This document shows positions 11,985 through 21,692 of a stretch of 32,413 bases of DNA, piece by piece. This stretch comes from Bisporella sp. PMI_857 (taxonomy: Eukaryota; Ascomycota; Leotiomycetes; Helotiales; Helotiaceae). Position 1 is the stretch's first letter. Each line of letters opens with the position of its first letter. The notes beneath the pieces were generated by a model. The model was not told where the DNA came from and did no database searches. It was given only the letters and a program-made list of their open reading frames with translations. Both the position numbers and the translations under genes were made by a program. The stretch is from contig JAJSPD010000183.1 in the NCBI GenBank assembly GCA_021307315.1, positions 1 through 32,413 of the forward strand, in the 5' to 3' direction.

Positions 11985-12094
11985 TAGTGTTATACAGAAT
12001 CAGTTGTTTTACAAGTCCGTATCGACGCGCTGCGTTGCTTTCTACGTCCGTAAAATGATTATTTAGGGTGGTGTTACTAAGAAAAATTAAACCT

Positions 12095-12506
12095 GTATTG
12101 AAGCCCCTTCGAATATGTGAATGTTGTCCCACCAACGGTCTTGGCGATAGCGTTCACAAACTTCTGAATACTGCTTACCTATCCCAACCTGTTATAACCT
12201 TGCTGAGATCCTGGATTCCGGGGGCTGCTGAATATCCCACATGACATACGAAATTCTAACCTCTCTGCAACGTTCGGCCATGAGGTTCTGTCTGCAATGA
12301 AACTTATGGGCTGATGACGGAGATGGATAGGGCGTGGCGCGTTGCTTTCTACCGTGGATGAGCGCAGTACGGACCCTAAATCGTGTGTGCAATGACACCA
12401 AACTCTACACAGACCCGATTTTACCTGTGAAGAGCCACATCCAACCAGCTGCAAATACACCAAAAATCCACTATATCCACTTACACGAGAGCCTTATATT
12501 GATGTA
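12095..12506. other. Spacer between repeats, possible gene relic
   Basis: About 400 bp between the foldback element and MITE copy 2. On the minus strand a short stretch near 12104-12180 reads KQYSEVCERYRQDRWWDNI, which looks protein-like, but stops and frame changes follow and I recognise no family. It may be part of a gene broken by repeat insertion, or chance. Not annotated as a gene. Confidence 0.25.
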
Positions 12507-12662
12507 CAGTCAAACCTAGTTATATCGGAACGCTCGGTGCCAAACCAACATTTCGATGTATAGAGGTTTCCGATATAACGAGGTCCATTATCGCTACCTA
12601 AGGCTCGGCGGATCCAAGGTTCATTCCGATATAACGAGTTCCGATATAACCAGGTTTGACTG
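12507..12662. mobile_element. MITE copy 2, inverted relative to copy 1
   Basis: 156 bp with the same terminal inverted repeats (CAGTCAAACCTAGTTATAT ... ATATAACCAGGTTTGACTG) and flanking TA dinucleotides (12505-12506, 12663-12664). Its reverse complement aligns with copy 1 along nearly its whole length, including the GCACCGAGCGTTC block. Non-coding. Confidence 0.85.
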
Positions 12663-12664
12663 TA

Positions 12665-13185
12665 ATTGATTAGTCAAGAAGGCACTGGTTTAGTTGATTT
12701 AGTTGAGTGTAATACACTAAGGTGACCAACTGGAGTAAGTCGTGTAGTTGATTGGGCCTTGGTTGCAGCTTAGCTAGAAGGTAGACTTACACACTAAAAT
12801 AACAAGTACCTTGTTGTCTATAATAAATGTTGAATTCTTCCCATGTGGGCTGCCAGAAATCCTAGTGAACATCTCAATAGAGTGTTGTTGATTATGTCTA
12901 GCTCTGCAAAGGCATGGGGATTCTACTCCCAGGGTTATCTAAAGCTGTCGGGTGAAACAATAGCCTGGAATTTGACACACGAAAGAAATTCCAACATAAA
13001 AATTATGACGACTTGTAGTAGTAGTGAGGCACCAACTCTGGAGATCAATTTTTAGAAACTATATAGGCTATAGAAGCTCTTCTACTTTTAAAACTCTCGT
13101 TTAATTCCTGATAAGTATTATAGTCTTTACAAATTGGCCACCAAATTGAGGTGAAGGGAAAAGGAATTTCATCGCTACTCCGTTA
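12665..13185. other. Spacer downstream of the MFS gene
   Basis: About 520 bp. It contains the 16-nt string TAGTTGATTTAGTTGA (12691-12706) shared with 2886-2901. A 70-codon open frame at 12843-13055 shows no family signature. No gene is supported. Confidence 0.4.
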
Positions 13186-15099
13186 TTATGCAGCAGCAGC
13201 CACATCTAGCTTCTTCCCCTTTATGCTCTTCCACTCCATCGCCGCACTCCCAATAGTCGTCAAACACGCCATCACCAAAGCGATCTCAAAGACCTGTGTC
13301 AGCGCATCATTATAAACCTCCAACACCCCTTGCAGCTCCTTGGCTGGGATTATATTTCTAATATTCGTAGCTCCGGCATCAACTGCTGACACGGCATCGA
13401 CATCAGGAATATTCTTGCTGATATAGTTGATCACTCTATTCGTTAGAACACTGTTACCGGCCGAGACAAAGATGGAGGCACCGAACAGTTGCATGAAGAT
13501 GACAAGGGCCGTGGCGATGGGGATTTCGGACATGTCGAGGACGGCCTGCACGGCGATGAGGGGGATTTGCAGGCCTAAGCCGATGCCGATCCCAGCAAGG
13601 ATCTGATAGCCGATCCACTTCTTAGAGCTTGTATCTAGGTCCCAGGTAGTGAGGAGCCCGGCGCCGATGGAGGTCAAGATTGTGCTAGCAATCATGAAAG
13701 GCGTGTAGTAACCAAGGTTCGTTGTCCCTGCACCAGAGAAGATGGTTCCTACTACTACGGCAAGCAGAATAGGGATGTTGCGGATTCCGGACTCATAGGC
13801 GCTAACACCTTTGACGACCTGAAACCAAATAGGAATGTAGTATACTAAGGTGAAGAACGCTGACCCCATAAAGAACGCGAAGCATGCGGCGGCCCATACG
13901 CTACGCTTTCTGAGCATGAGTGGGCTGACAGTTGCCTGTTGTGGGCGCCAGAACTGAATAGTAGCGAAGGCGAGAATACAGAAGCAAAAGACGACGAATA
14001 GAACGATGATGCGGCCATTTGACCACGGATATTTTGACCCACCCCATTGTAGGGCGATGAGAAGGCAGAGGACCCCGGGTAGGAAGAAAATAGTGCCCGG
14101 GATGTCGAACTGCTCCAGTTTCTCTCGCCAGGCCAACGAATTAGTGTCCACTACGCCGGCTTGTGGCACCGGTGTGAAGAAGAATACAATGACAGCCATC
14201 GCCAAGCCGCCAATAGGGAGGTTGACGTAGAAGCACCATCGCCACGTGATCTTGTCCGTGAAGACGCCGCCCAGCAGTGGCCCCACGACGGAGGAGATAC
14301 CGTACATGGCACCAATAAGTCCCGTGAAGGTCGGGCGCTGAGCCAGGGGAACCGATGTTGCGATTAGGAGATATGCGCCCGAAAAGACGCCAGCGGAGCC
14401 TATACCAGCAATGGCGCGACCTACAATGAGGGTCACGCTACCTGCAGCAACACCGCAGATGAGGGAGCCTATTTCGAAGAGTGCAATAGCGCCGAGGAAC
14501 ACGATCTTTATCGGGAATAGGGTGTACAGCTTGCCGAAAAACAGCTGGAAGCTAGCAGTGGTGAGAAGGTATGCTGTGCCGCGAGAGCAAGGTGTTAGCG
14601 GATGATTTTAGGTGCAGCTGGGAAATGCTGACAAGCTGCCGCACTTCTCTCAAGGGGACGGAGACTTACCACTCCCATACCACCCAACATCGCTCAGACT
14701 GTGGAACTGATCGGTAATCTGAGGAATGGCTGTTGCAATAATGGTCGTATCCAACGCCACGAGAAAGATGGCGAGACATAGTGCAACTCTGGAGAAATTG
14801 TCAGCCAGTGACTCTACGCTTGGCGTGAAGATGTTTGAGGGATATATTGCAGGAGGACAGGAGACTCACGCGAGGAGCAGCAGCCTCAAGCCTCCCGGAT
14901 AAACGGTCTCACCAAGAGCTGCAGCGTCTTCAGCGCCTTCAGCATCTTCGCCACTGCTTGGCATCACCTCTAACTTATCCATGTCGTCATGTGTGCCGCT
15001 GACTGGCAATGTCTTATCTGAGGAGACGTCCCCTTTAGGCTTTTGGCGCGCAAAGGCGTTCTTCTCATCCATCGTAATCATAATAACCGATGGTGGCAT
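13186..15099 (-). CDS. MFS efflux transporter (DHA2-like, 14-TM type)
   Basis: Three exons: complement of 13186-14573, 14670-14788 and 14870-15099 (introns 96 and 81 nt), giving 578 aa. A charged cytosolic N-terminus of about 70 residues precedes the first membrane helix ([24 protein letters not shown]), which carries the LDTT(I/V)xxTAxP motif typical of DHA2-type drug exporters. Further hydrophobic helices follow, with [15 protein letters not shown] and [13 protein letters not shown] (antiporter motif C region). Close relatives by architecture are toxin-efflux pumps of fungal polyketide clusters. It probably exports the product at the plasma membrane and gives self-protection. It is divergent from the AflR-like regulator, sharing a roughly 770-bp promoter. 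Alternative starts at 15081 and 15072 are in frame. Confidence 0.92.
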
Positions 15100-15361
15100 T
15101 ATGGAAGAGGAATTGTGGGTATGTGTGATACGAAACCGCCACGAAGGAGTAGAGCGGAGTAAGATACAGCATAGTGAAGATGTAAAGAAATGGAATTGGG
15201 ATTGTTAAAGAATAAACCAATCTAACCCCCAACAGAGACAAGGTTAAAGAACGTCATTAACCAACAAGTACGGGACGGCAAATTACATGCATGCTTACTT
15301 ACGACGGAACCTAACGGGTCATCGGGTTCAGCGCTCGCACTTCCGGGCCGCTGAAAACCAG

Positions 15362-15372
15362 CCGCAGCCCGA
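15362..15372 (-). promoter_or_regulatory. Near-match AflR-type site (TCG-GGCTG-CGG)
   Basis: On the minus strand, TCGGGCTGCGG fits TCG-N5-CGR and differs from TCGSWNNSCGR only at the W position. It is 263 bp upstream of the MFS ATG and about 500 bp upstream of the regulator ATG, so it could serve either, including autoregulation. Confidence 0.35.
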
Positions 15373-15497
15373 TCCCCATATAGACTAGCGTTGACTTTTG
15401 TAGTCGCGATTTTGACAAATATTTTCCGTATTACGCCGGGTCAGTGCCCAGTCGGGTAAACCTGAAGCCGGTAAACGCCCTTCAAGGCTTAAAGCTT

Positions 15498-15515
15498 AAC
15501 CCTAACCCCTAACCC
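15498..15515. repeat. Short telomere-like string
   Basis: AACCCTAACCCCTAACCC, three imperfect units of the fungal telomere repeat (TTAGGG on the other strand). Eighteen bases only, so it could be a Rap1/Tbf1/Myb-type binding site, a trace of break repair, or chance. Confidence 0.4.
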
Positions 15516-15869
15516 ACATGCCGCACTAAGCACTTAAGGAGCGCACTATAGACATTAAGCTTTGAGCACGTTGCAGCGGATCATCCCCCCTGAATCCACC
15601 ATTCCTATCCCGGCTAGTTCACCACTGCCACTCATAAAATCCTATATACTTCTATATAGTTATTTATAGCTATTATAGTAATTTTAGTGAGATATAAGTT
15701 TTATACTATTCTAACCTAGTATATATACTTAGTTATTATTTATCACTATATACTACTTTAGCCTTAATTGTCCATTAAGTTGGTTGATGTACTTCGTACA
15801 ACATGGATGCCATGTGGCTACACTGAGCTTCTTTATTTCTTTTTGGGGATCACTTCCTCCTTAGCAGCT

Positions 15870-17303
15870 ATGACGACCCCACCACCGACTGCGACTACAT
15901 CTCCTCACGATGGGAACGACGGTGCAAATACAGCACTGTCATCCCAATTGCAAGCTGTCGATGGACAAAAACAGACACCTGCCAAACTTCGGTCCTCTTG
16001 CGATGAATGCGCTGCTGCTAAGGTGCGATGCGATAAAGCGCGCCCCGAATGCGCCAGGTGCGTTGCAAATGGAATAAAATGTATTTACGGGTTGTCAAGG
16101 AGGCTCGGGAAGGCGCGCAAGAGGCTACCTCCTTTAGAGGAGGACCATCGACGAAGTATTGTGGGGCAGCATCTCCAATTTAATTGGGACAATATGTTAC
16201 AAGACACCGGAAACAAAAATTTTCAGATTTCGAGCTGGCCAGAGAAAGGACCAGTGGCGTCGAGATGGAATCCTCATAATCAAACGAGTGGTGCCGGCAG
16301 TGTACGAGTTCAGGATCGAGATGCAGCCACGATTAAAGGCGGAACTCTAGGTTTGCATTGGCCCAAAGAGACCGCTATACCAACATTGCATCCTACCTCT
16401 CTCACAGATGATGCGATACTCCAGGGAACGCAACCAGCTTCACCATTCGATTTTGATGAGTACGTTCAATCTTTCCCATCCTCCATCGACTTCCAGGATT
16501 CACCTTACTTCATGCATACGGACAGCGCGATATCTGTTGATACAGCACCAACGTCAGCAACCACAAATGCTTTAGATCTATTCGAATCGACAGCCAACAA
16601 ATTTGCCTCTAGTACGCTATCAACATCCGATACACCTAAAAATAGTACACACAATTGCTACGAACTTGCGTACTCTAGTTTGGAGCGTTTGGATTGTCGA
16701 CCCGAAAACCCCGTCTCCAATCAATTATCCTCTACGCCAATCACTCAAACTCTAGACCATATCCTCTCCCAAAATAAAGCCGCTATGAATGATGTTCTCA
16801 AACTTCTCAATTGCTGCTGTTTGCGCGACCCCCATCTCGTAATGCTATCCGCTTCAATAGTCGCTAAAATCCTCACTGGGTATCAAGTTGCAGCAGGGTG
16901 CAAAGGACCAACTTCTCTACCAACACCATCGAGACCGTCACCCAATATTCCGTCATCGAATTCGAGCTCTACAGTCTCGACCACCGAGTCAGGACACTCA
17001 CTTCAAACCACTTCATGCAAGCCAACAAGTTCTACTATAGTACCAACGCAGATAAAAATTGGCTCATTTGACTTGGACGAGAAGGATCAAGAATCTTTCA
17101 TGAAACATTTGCTTTTAAATGAATTAAAGAAATTAGGTAATTTGGTTGATGTTTTCAGTGGTTTGGGGGCTGGCAAGGAACATAATTTTGGGTTAGATGA
17201 TCTTTATTCCAATCTAGGTGGATGGTTGAAAACCGAACTTGCGAGGACCGTCAGGGCATTAAAGAATGGCATAGAAACCGCAGATGAGCTCAAAGAATTC
17301 TGA
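15870..17303 (+). CDS. AflR-like Zn2Cys6 pathway-specific transcription factor
   Basis: A single-exon gene of 477 aa from the ATG at 15870. The frame is open to an ATG at 15768, but the extra 34 residues are hydrophobic, lie partly in an AT-rich tract and precede the usual N-terminus, so 15870 is preferred. The DNA-binding domain is a binuclear zinc cluster with Cys at residues 44, 47, 54, 61, 64 and 71 (CDECAAAKVRCDKARPEC then ARCVANGIKC), followed by a basic linker (RRLGKARKR). The arrangement and the K-V-R-C and CARC contexts are those of aflatoxin AflR. A C-terminal region (ILSQNKAAMNDVLKLLNCCC onward, then QIKIGSFDLDEKD) resembles the AflR-family domain PF08493. The middle is Ser/Thr-rich. 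It probably activates the whole cluster through TCG-N5-CGR sites. Confidence 0.9.
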   Translation: MTTPPPTATTSPHDGNDGANTALSSQLQAVDGQKQTPAKLRSSCDECAAAKVRCDKARPECARCVANGIKCIYGLSRRLGKARKRLPPLEEDHRRSIVGQHLQFNWDNMLQDTGNKNFQISSWPEKGPVASRWNPHNQTSGAGSVRVQDRDAATIKGGTLGLHWPKETAIPTLHPTSLTDDAILQGTQPASPFDFDEYVQSFPSSIDFQDSPYFMHTDSAISVDTAPTSATTNALDLFESTANKFASSTLSTSDTPKNSTHNCYELAYSSLERLDCRPENPVSNQLSSTPITQTLDHILSQNKAAMNDVLKLLNCCCLRDPHLVMLSASIVAKILTGYQVAAGCKGPTSLPTPSRPSPNIPSSNSSSTVSTTESGHSLQTTSCKPTSSTIVPTQIKIGSFDLDEKDQESFMKHLLLNELKKLGNLVDVFSGLGAGKEHNFGLDDLYSNLGGWLKTELARTVRALKNGIETADELKEF

Positions 17304-18451
17304 TCTAGATGAGTAGGCACATTTAGATGGATTTGATCCAATGTCAATCATCTTGTATCACCAAGTGTAGAATGTCACCTCACAAACAATCTCCTTCACC
17401 TTCGTGCTCCTATACAATGAAGTGAAGGTCCAGGTACAGCCCTCTAAGCCTCAAACATATTGGCATGCATTCCGGTAAGATGCAATAAGATACCATACAA
17501 TTCCCCATGGGAACTCCAAGGGAATTAGTATATAATATCTGATACGGCTGCCAAACCCTTGTTTTGAAAGAACACGGTACTCATGGACCATATCTGCGTT
17601 CAGAGAACCCATCCTCCTACGCTATTATCAAGTGCACGGGTGAGTGCCCAAGGGAGTAACGCGCTCCTTGATCTGCAACTCCATCTTTCGAGAAACGGGG
17701 GGGCTTACCTCGATATGGCTCTTACTGGTGATATTCTAATGTACTGCACCTTCTAAAGTGATTCGACGATGGCCTTGGCAATGGGATGAAGATTGACTTC
17801 GCGGAGGGCAAGCCCGCTAGAGCGGCATTTGTTGGTGGCTGTTATTTTCGGTTTTCTGCAGTGATAGGAAATTTAAGATGCATAAGCGCTTAAATATTCG
17901 TTACCCAATACAAACAGGTTTTATGAAGTTCTAAATCCAACAGATAAGCAAAAATTTCTCTCGTATTGCAATGGCACGATACCTTGTCCACTTGCCGTGC
18001 CGCCTGATATCAGTAGTAAGCTGCTTATCTGACGTTCAAACGGCTCCTTCCCCTTCCGTGCCGTTCTCGGTCTCTATCTGATTGTTGACTTAGAATCGAT
18101 CAGATATGCAGATTGCTGTTCAACAATGAACACAAAACAGCCGTTGACGTTTTGTTGGCCGAAGAGGCCTTCCAGACATGAGATGCGTATGAAGATACCA
18201 TCTTGTGCGGATACAGACAGTATTGGATTACATCTCCTCATGTATCGGACCTAATAGGGGTGGTTTCCGAATTTCGGGTTATTGAATATATTGAAACCCG
18301 AACGATACCCAGTCCAAGCCCGACGGACAGTGGTTGGAAAGGAGTGAAAGTCACTGTACGAACAGTCAACAGCCAGAGGAGCATAGTGATGCAATAGAAT
18401 CGTTTGAATACAATTCATGAATCTGACAAAATTGGGGCGTAATATTGCAAG
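17304..18451. other. Long intergenic region before the FSH1 hydrolase
   Basis: 1148 bp without a complete gene. On the minus strand around 17765-17830 a short protein-like end reads SSGLALREVNLHPIAKAIVE-SL-stop. No matching upstream exon or family was recognised, so this may be the relic of a lost gene. The 3' part, about 18240-18451, is the hydrolase promoter and holds strong palindromes (separate entry). Confidence 0.4.
18267..18302. promoter_or_regulatory. Overlapping palindromes upstream of the FSH1 hydrolase
   Basis: CCGAATTTCGG (18267-18277; CCG-N5-CGG) overlaps an exact 8-bp inverted repeat, TTCGGGTT (18273-18280) and AACCCGAA (18295-18302), separated by 14 bp. They lie 150-185 bp upstream of the ATG. 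CCG/CGG half-sites are the usual targets of dimeric Zn2Cys6 proteins, so this is a candidate regulatory site, though it is not the TCG-N5-CGA form. Confidence 0.45.
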
Positions 18452-19345
18452 ATGAGAGTCCTGTGTCTTCATGGTCGAGGGTCTAGTGCGAAGATATTCA
18501 GATCTCAAACTGGTAATGTTGCCTTACAAGAGCGAATGAGCCAAATAATCAAGAAAATAGTCTAATACTATTGTTTAGCCTCATTTCGTAAGAAATTGAA
18601 ATCGGATTTCGATTTTGACTTTGTGGATGGCTTCTTTCCTTCAACTCCAGCTGCCGATTTGCCTCTGTTCTACCCGCCACCTTACTATTCTTTCTGGAAA
18701 AACAACGACCTTGAATCTATCCGTGCATCGCACCACTGGCTCAAAGCCAAAATTCAATGTAATGGACCTTACGATGGGGTACTTCTCTTTTCGCAAGGGT
18801 GCGCCGTAATCGCTAGCTTTTTGCTATACTCTCAACAAACAAATCCTCTCGTACCACCTCCATTCAAGTTCGCAATGTTCGTTTGTGGTGGCCTCCCACT
18901 TGATGTTGTGGAAGATCTGGGTTTGGAGGTCTCTCGAGAGGCACATGAAATGGACCTCCGCACGAAGCATCAGCTCTCTGAGAGAACCCACGGCATTACA
19001 ACTGTCAAGCCTGGTAGCGATCGATGGCAGCGCTTCGAGGAGGCTGCCATAAATCCTTATGATATTATGTGGCTACCTAATGTCTTCGGTTTAGATGTCA
19101 CTCAGATTCCGCTAGATATGACCATCAGTATCCCAACGGTGCACATCTTCGGAAGCAAGGACCCCAGGTATCCAGCATCATTACAACTCGCACATTTTTG
19201 TGATCCTGCAGTGCGAAGAATGTATGATCATGGAGGTGGACATGATATACCCAGGAGTAAAGTGGCCTCCGAGTCACTGGCTGAGCTACTGACATGGTGT
19301 TCTAAAGTTTGCGTTTCTGAACCCAATGGGTTCTTAGCAACTTGA
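18452..19345 (+). CDS. FSH1-type serine hydrolase (PF03959)
   Basis: Two exons, 18452-18512 and 18579-19345, joined across a 66-nt intron (donor GTAATG, acceptor TTTAG), giving 275 aa. The N-terminus MRVLCLHGRG is typical of the family. The nucleophile motif is LLFSQGCAV (Ser92), the acid is Asp215 in FGSKDPRY, and the base is His242 in GGGHDIP. Members are small cytosolic serine hydrolases; in citrinin biosynthesis a homologous hydrolase (CitA) assists the NR-PKS, and others hydrolyse polyketide thioesters or esters. Here it lies between the regulator and the OMT, so an editing or trans-thioesterase role for the PKS, or cleavage of a later ester, is plausible but inferred. It is convergent with the OMT gene, 245 bp apart. 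Confidence 0.88.
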
Positions 19346-19590
19346 GAATATGGCTTTTGAGGAAACCGTTTTCAATTTATATGCATCTACATGTTGATCA
19401 AACAGATGATAATAAAATATATGTTAGGTTCCACTTGATAAAAAGCATCATTCGTCCTTTATAAGTAAGTGATTTACTATATCACTAACCTCTATCCTGA
19501 ATGCTACTACTATCAATTATTAGTCATTCATAGGGTTTTATGTGAAAAGTTTGAAAAAGGAAAATATCATGAATATATTTACATCCTTTA

Positions 19591-21085
19591 TCATAAATCA
19601 AGTGCAAGTTCCATAATGGACATGACACTCTCAAAAGGTTGTACCACATTCACCAATCTGAGCTTCGTGTCAACAGCTGCGAACAACTCTTTCCATATGT
19701 CCAAATCCCTTTCATAACTGTTAAAAGTTTGCCACATTGTCATATCCCTTGCCCTAATCAAACGTTCCATAGACGACGGAACAGAACCAGGAGCTGGTAC
19801 TACAGAATCCATAATCAGAAGTCGAGAAGAAGGCTTCATAGCTGCGACGATATTCTTGAGAATCGTTGTAGATTGTGCTTTTGGCCAATCGTGTAGAATC
19901 ATGCGCATGAAATATACATCGGCTTCCGTATATGGTTGGGACTGAAAAAAGTCGTGGCCTTGGAAGGTAATACGGGAAGAAATTGACTTAGGCTGAGAAG
20001 ATAGGGAAGCGTGACCATCCACGGCATTTGATGGGAGATCTTGGACAACAAAATTTAAATCGGGAAACGATTTGGCAAGGGTAATGCAGGCGTTGCCTGT
20101 TGATCCTCCGACCTATAATGCACCTATCATGAATATTAACGATCACGAGGAACAGATGGATGAGGACTTACATCAACAACTACGGCTTTGCCAAGCTTGG
20201 CCCAGTCAAAACCGGTCAGAACATGCTTGATATGAGTCCCTTCGCTACTCTGGACATTCTTCATATAGCGTGCAAATTGCTTCATCCTCTCAGGATTAGC
20301 CGATGTGTGTTCAAAAAACGGCAAGTCGGTCTTCTTCTCAACATTATAAGCAGTCTCGGTTTTTCCCATGCAATCAGGCCATTTAGCAGAAGCTTCAGCT
20401 GTTTTCAATGCAACCGGCGCCGAGGTTTCGCTCATGTACAATGCCCAGGCATAGAAATTTGGGTCTTCAGCAATGTGTGCAGAGGTCGCAGAGTGAGAAA
20501 CACTGCCAGGTGCGAGCTCTGAAAAAAGGCTCGCAGTCATGGCCATCCGAACAATAGTTTTGAGTCGCAGCTCGGGCACCTTTGCTGCCACTGCGAGTTC
20601 GGTATAGTTTATCGCTCCTTGAAGAGGGACGAGGTGGAATATGTTAAACTGACAAAGCCATTGAAGGCAAGCAATGTATTGATACTAATATTCAAGCAAG
20701 TTGTCAGACACAAGTCGTATAAAATTGATCCCTAGCTGAAACGAAGATCATGGGGGTTACATACACCAATTGCCAGATTTGGTAGAAATTCATTTGGCCC
20801 CATTGCCAATTGGGAAAGTTTGTAGGAGGCCTCTATTAATGACTTTCTTGCTTTACGAGCATTTTCTGGCGCTGTAGCTGGAAGTGTAGTAGTTGGAGAA
20901 TATCGGTCAAAGGTTGGTTCAGGATAAGAACTCGAGCGAAAGAAATCACTCAAAACCGACACATTTGTAGAGATCTGATACGCTAACTCCTCCATAGTAG
21001 AGGTACTAATTGAACCCATTGTATGGCGTTTAGATATCTTTAGCCTTCCTCTAAAATCGTGAAAGTTTGTCTCAATTGATACCAT
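19591..21085 (-). CDS. O-methyltransferase (SAM-dependent, Methyltransf_2 type)
   Basis: Three exons: complement of 19591-20112, 20172-20684 and 20765-21085 (introns 59 and 80 nt), giving 451 aa. An N-terminal helical dimerisation region precedes the SAM-binding motif DVGGSTG (278-284). GHDFF follows at about 330-334 and the catalytic-base region MILHDWP at 349-355 (His352). These are the marks of the fungal polyketide O-methyltransferase family that includes AflP-type enzymes. It probably methylates a phenolic hydroxyl of the PKS product. An in-frame ATG at 21019 (MGSIST) is an equally credible start, giving 429 aa. The gene is convergent with the FSH1 hydrolase and lies downstream of the PKS on the same strand. 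A near-match AflR-type site sits 74 bp upstream of the first ATG. Confidence 0.92.
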
Positions 21086-21692
21086 TCGAAGAACACGAAC
21101 TTATAATATTACATTAACCTAACGTTCCCAGGTTGCCAACGCCAAAAATGCACCCGGTTCGGGGCCCGAGACCAATCGGTATACCAGCAAGGAAACCGAT
21201 CTGCAACTTGGCATCTAGGGACAATTTGTCAGTCCAACTAATGCATGGTTCTTGGCGTTGTCCGGTAAAACCCGATAATTCCTTGACATACCCCCTTGCT
21301 CGTGTTAGACTCGCTTCCTTCTCCCTTTGTGCATTCCACGATGAAAGGGGAACTCTGGATCTGGCCACGGTAAGGCACAGTTGAATTCCCGGTTCGAAGC
21401 TTAGTGGGATCTAAAGCCTTTATTGTCTTCCTCAGAATTGTCTATGATGATTATAATAAATTTCCACGGGTAGCAATCATGCCATGGGGCGGTGAATGGG
21501 GAAAGGGGTTATTGTCATTCTATTCCTATTCGTATCTACCTAAAAAAATATAATCCTACAATAAAAGATAAGGAGCTGTCAACAGAGGCGGAGAATACAA
21601 AAGAGAAATCGGCCTCAGGCTGTCTACACCATTGCTGTGGAAATAAACTTGGATAAACGTGACGCGTGTCCCCCCCGCTGCAACATGTTAGA
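21086..21692. promoter_or_regulatory. OMT promoter / PKS 3' region
   Basis: 607 bp. Contains the AflR-type near-match at 21159-21169, and TCGGT/ACCGA arms (21176-21180 and about 21195-21199) 14 bp apart. No gene is supported; the open frames on both strands near 21114-21384 are mirror images without family features. Confidence 0.5.
21159..21169 (+). promoter_or_regulatory. AflR-type near-match (TCG-GGGCC-CGA)
   Basis: TCGGGGCCCGA is of the form TCG-N5-CGA and is almost a perfect palindrome. It differs from TCGSWNNSCGR at the W position only. It is 74 bp upstream of the OMT ATG. Confidence 0.4.

Larger units (their letters stand above)
11435..12094. repeat. 660-bp foldback element with long inverted repeats
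   Basis: The left arm (11435 to about 11563) starts AGGTTTAATTTTTCTTAGTAA. The right arm (about 12007-12094) ends with its exact reverse complement for the first 21 bp. Both arms share GAAAGCAACGCAGCGCGTCGATAC in opposite orientation (split: GAAAGCAACGCAG, CGCGTCGATAC). The left arm carries about 40 extra A/C-rich bases with CAAAACAC repeats. The interior holds a 23-bp minisatellite and a nested TA-flanked MITE. No transposase is encoded. Confidence 0.75.
15100..15869. promoter_or_regulatory. Divergent promoter region of MFS transporter and AflR-like regulator
   Basis: 770 bp between the two ATGs. It contains a near-match AflR-type site at 15362-15372, a short telomere-like string at 15498-15515 and an AT-rich tract at about 15640-15770 next to the regulator. 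No gene is seen. The regulator's frame stays open back to an ATG at 15768, but that part is in the AT-rich tract. Confidence 0.55.

Noticed and set aside
12843..13055. 70-codon plus-strand frame
   Set aside because: No recognisable domain; next to MITE-rich DNA; too weak to call a gene or a transposase fragment.
18251..18508. 85-codon minus-strand frame over the FSH1 promoter
   Set aside because: Antisense to the hydrolase first exon and spans its palindromic promoter; no family features.
21114..21384. Mirror open frames of 83-84 codons upstream of the OMT
   Set aside because: Two strands open over the same bases, no domain; it is promoter sequence.
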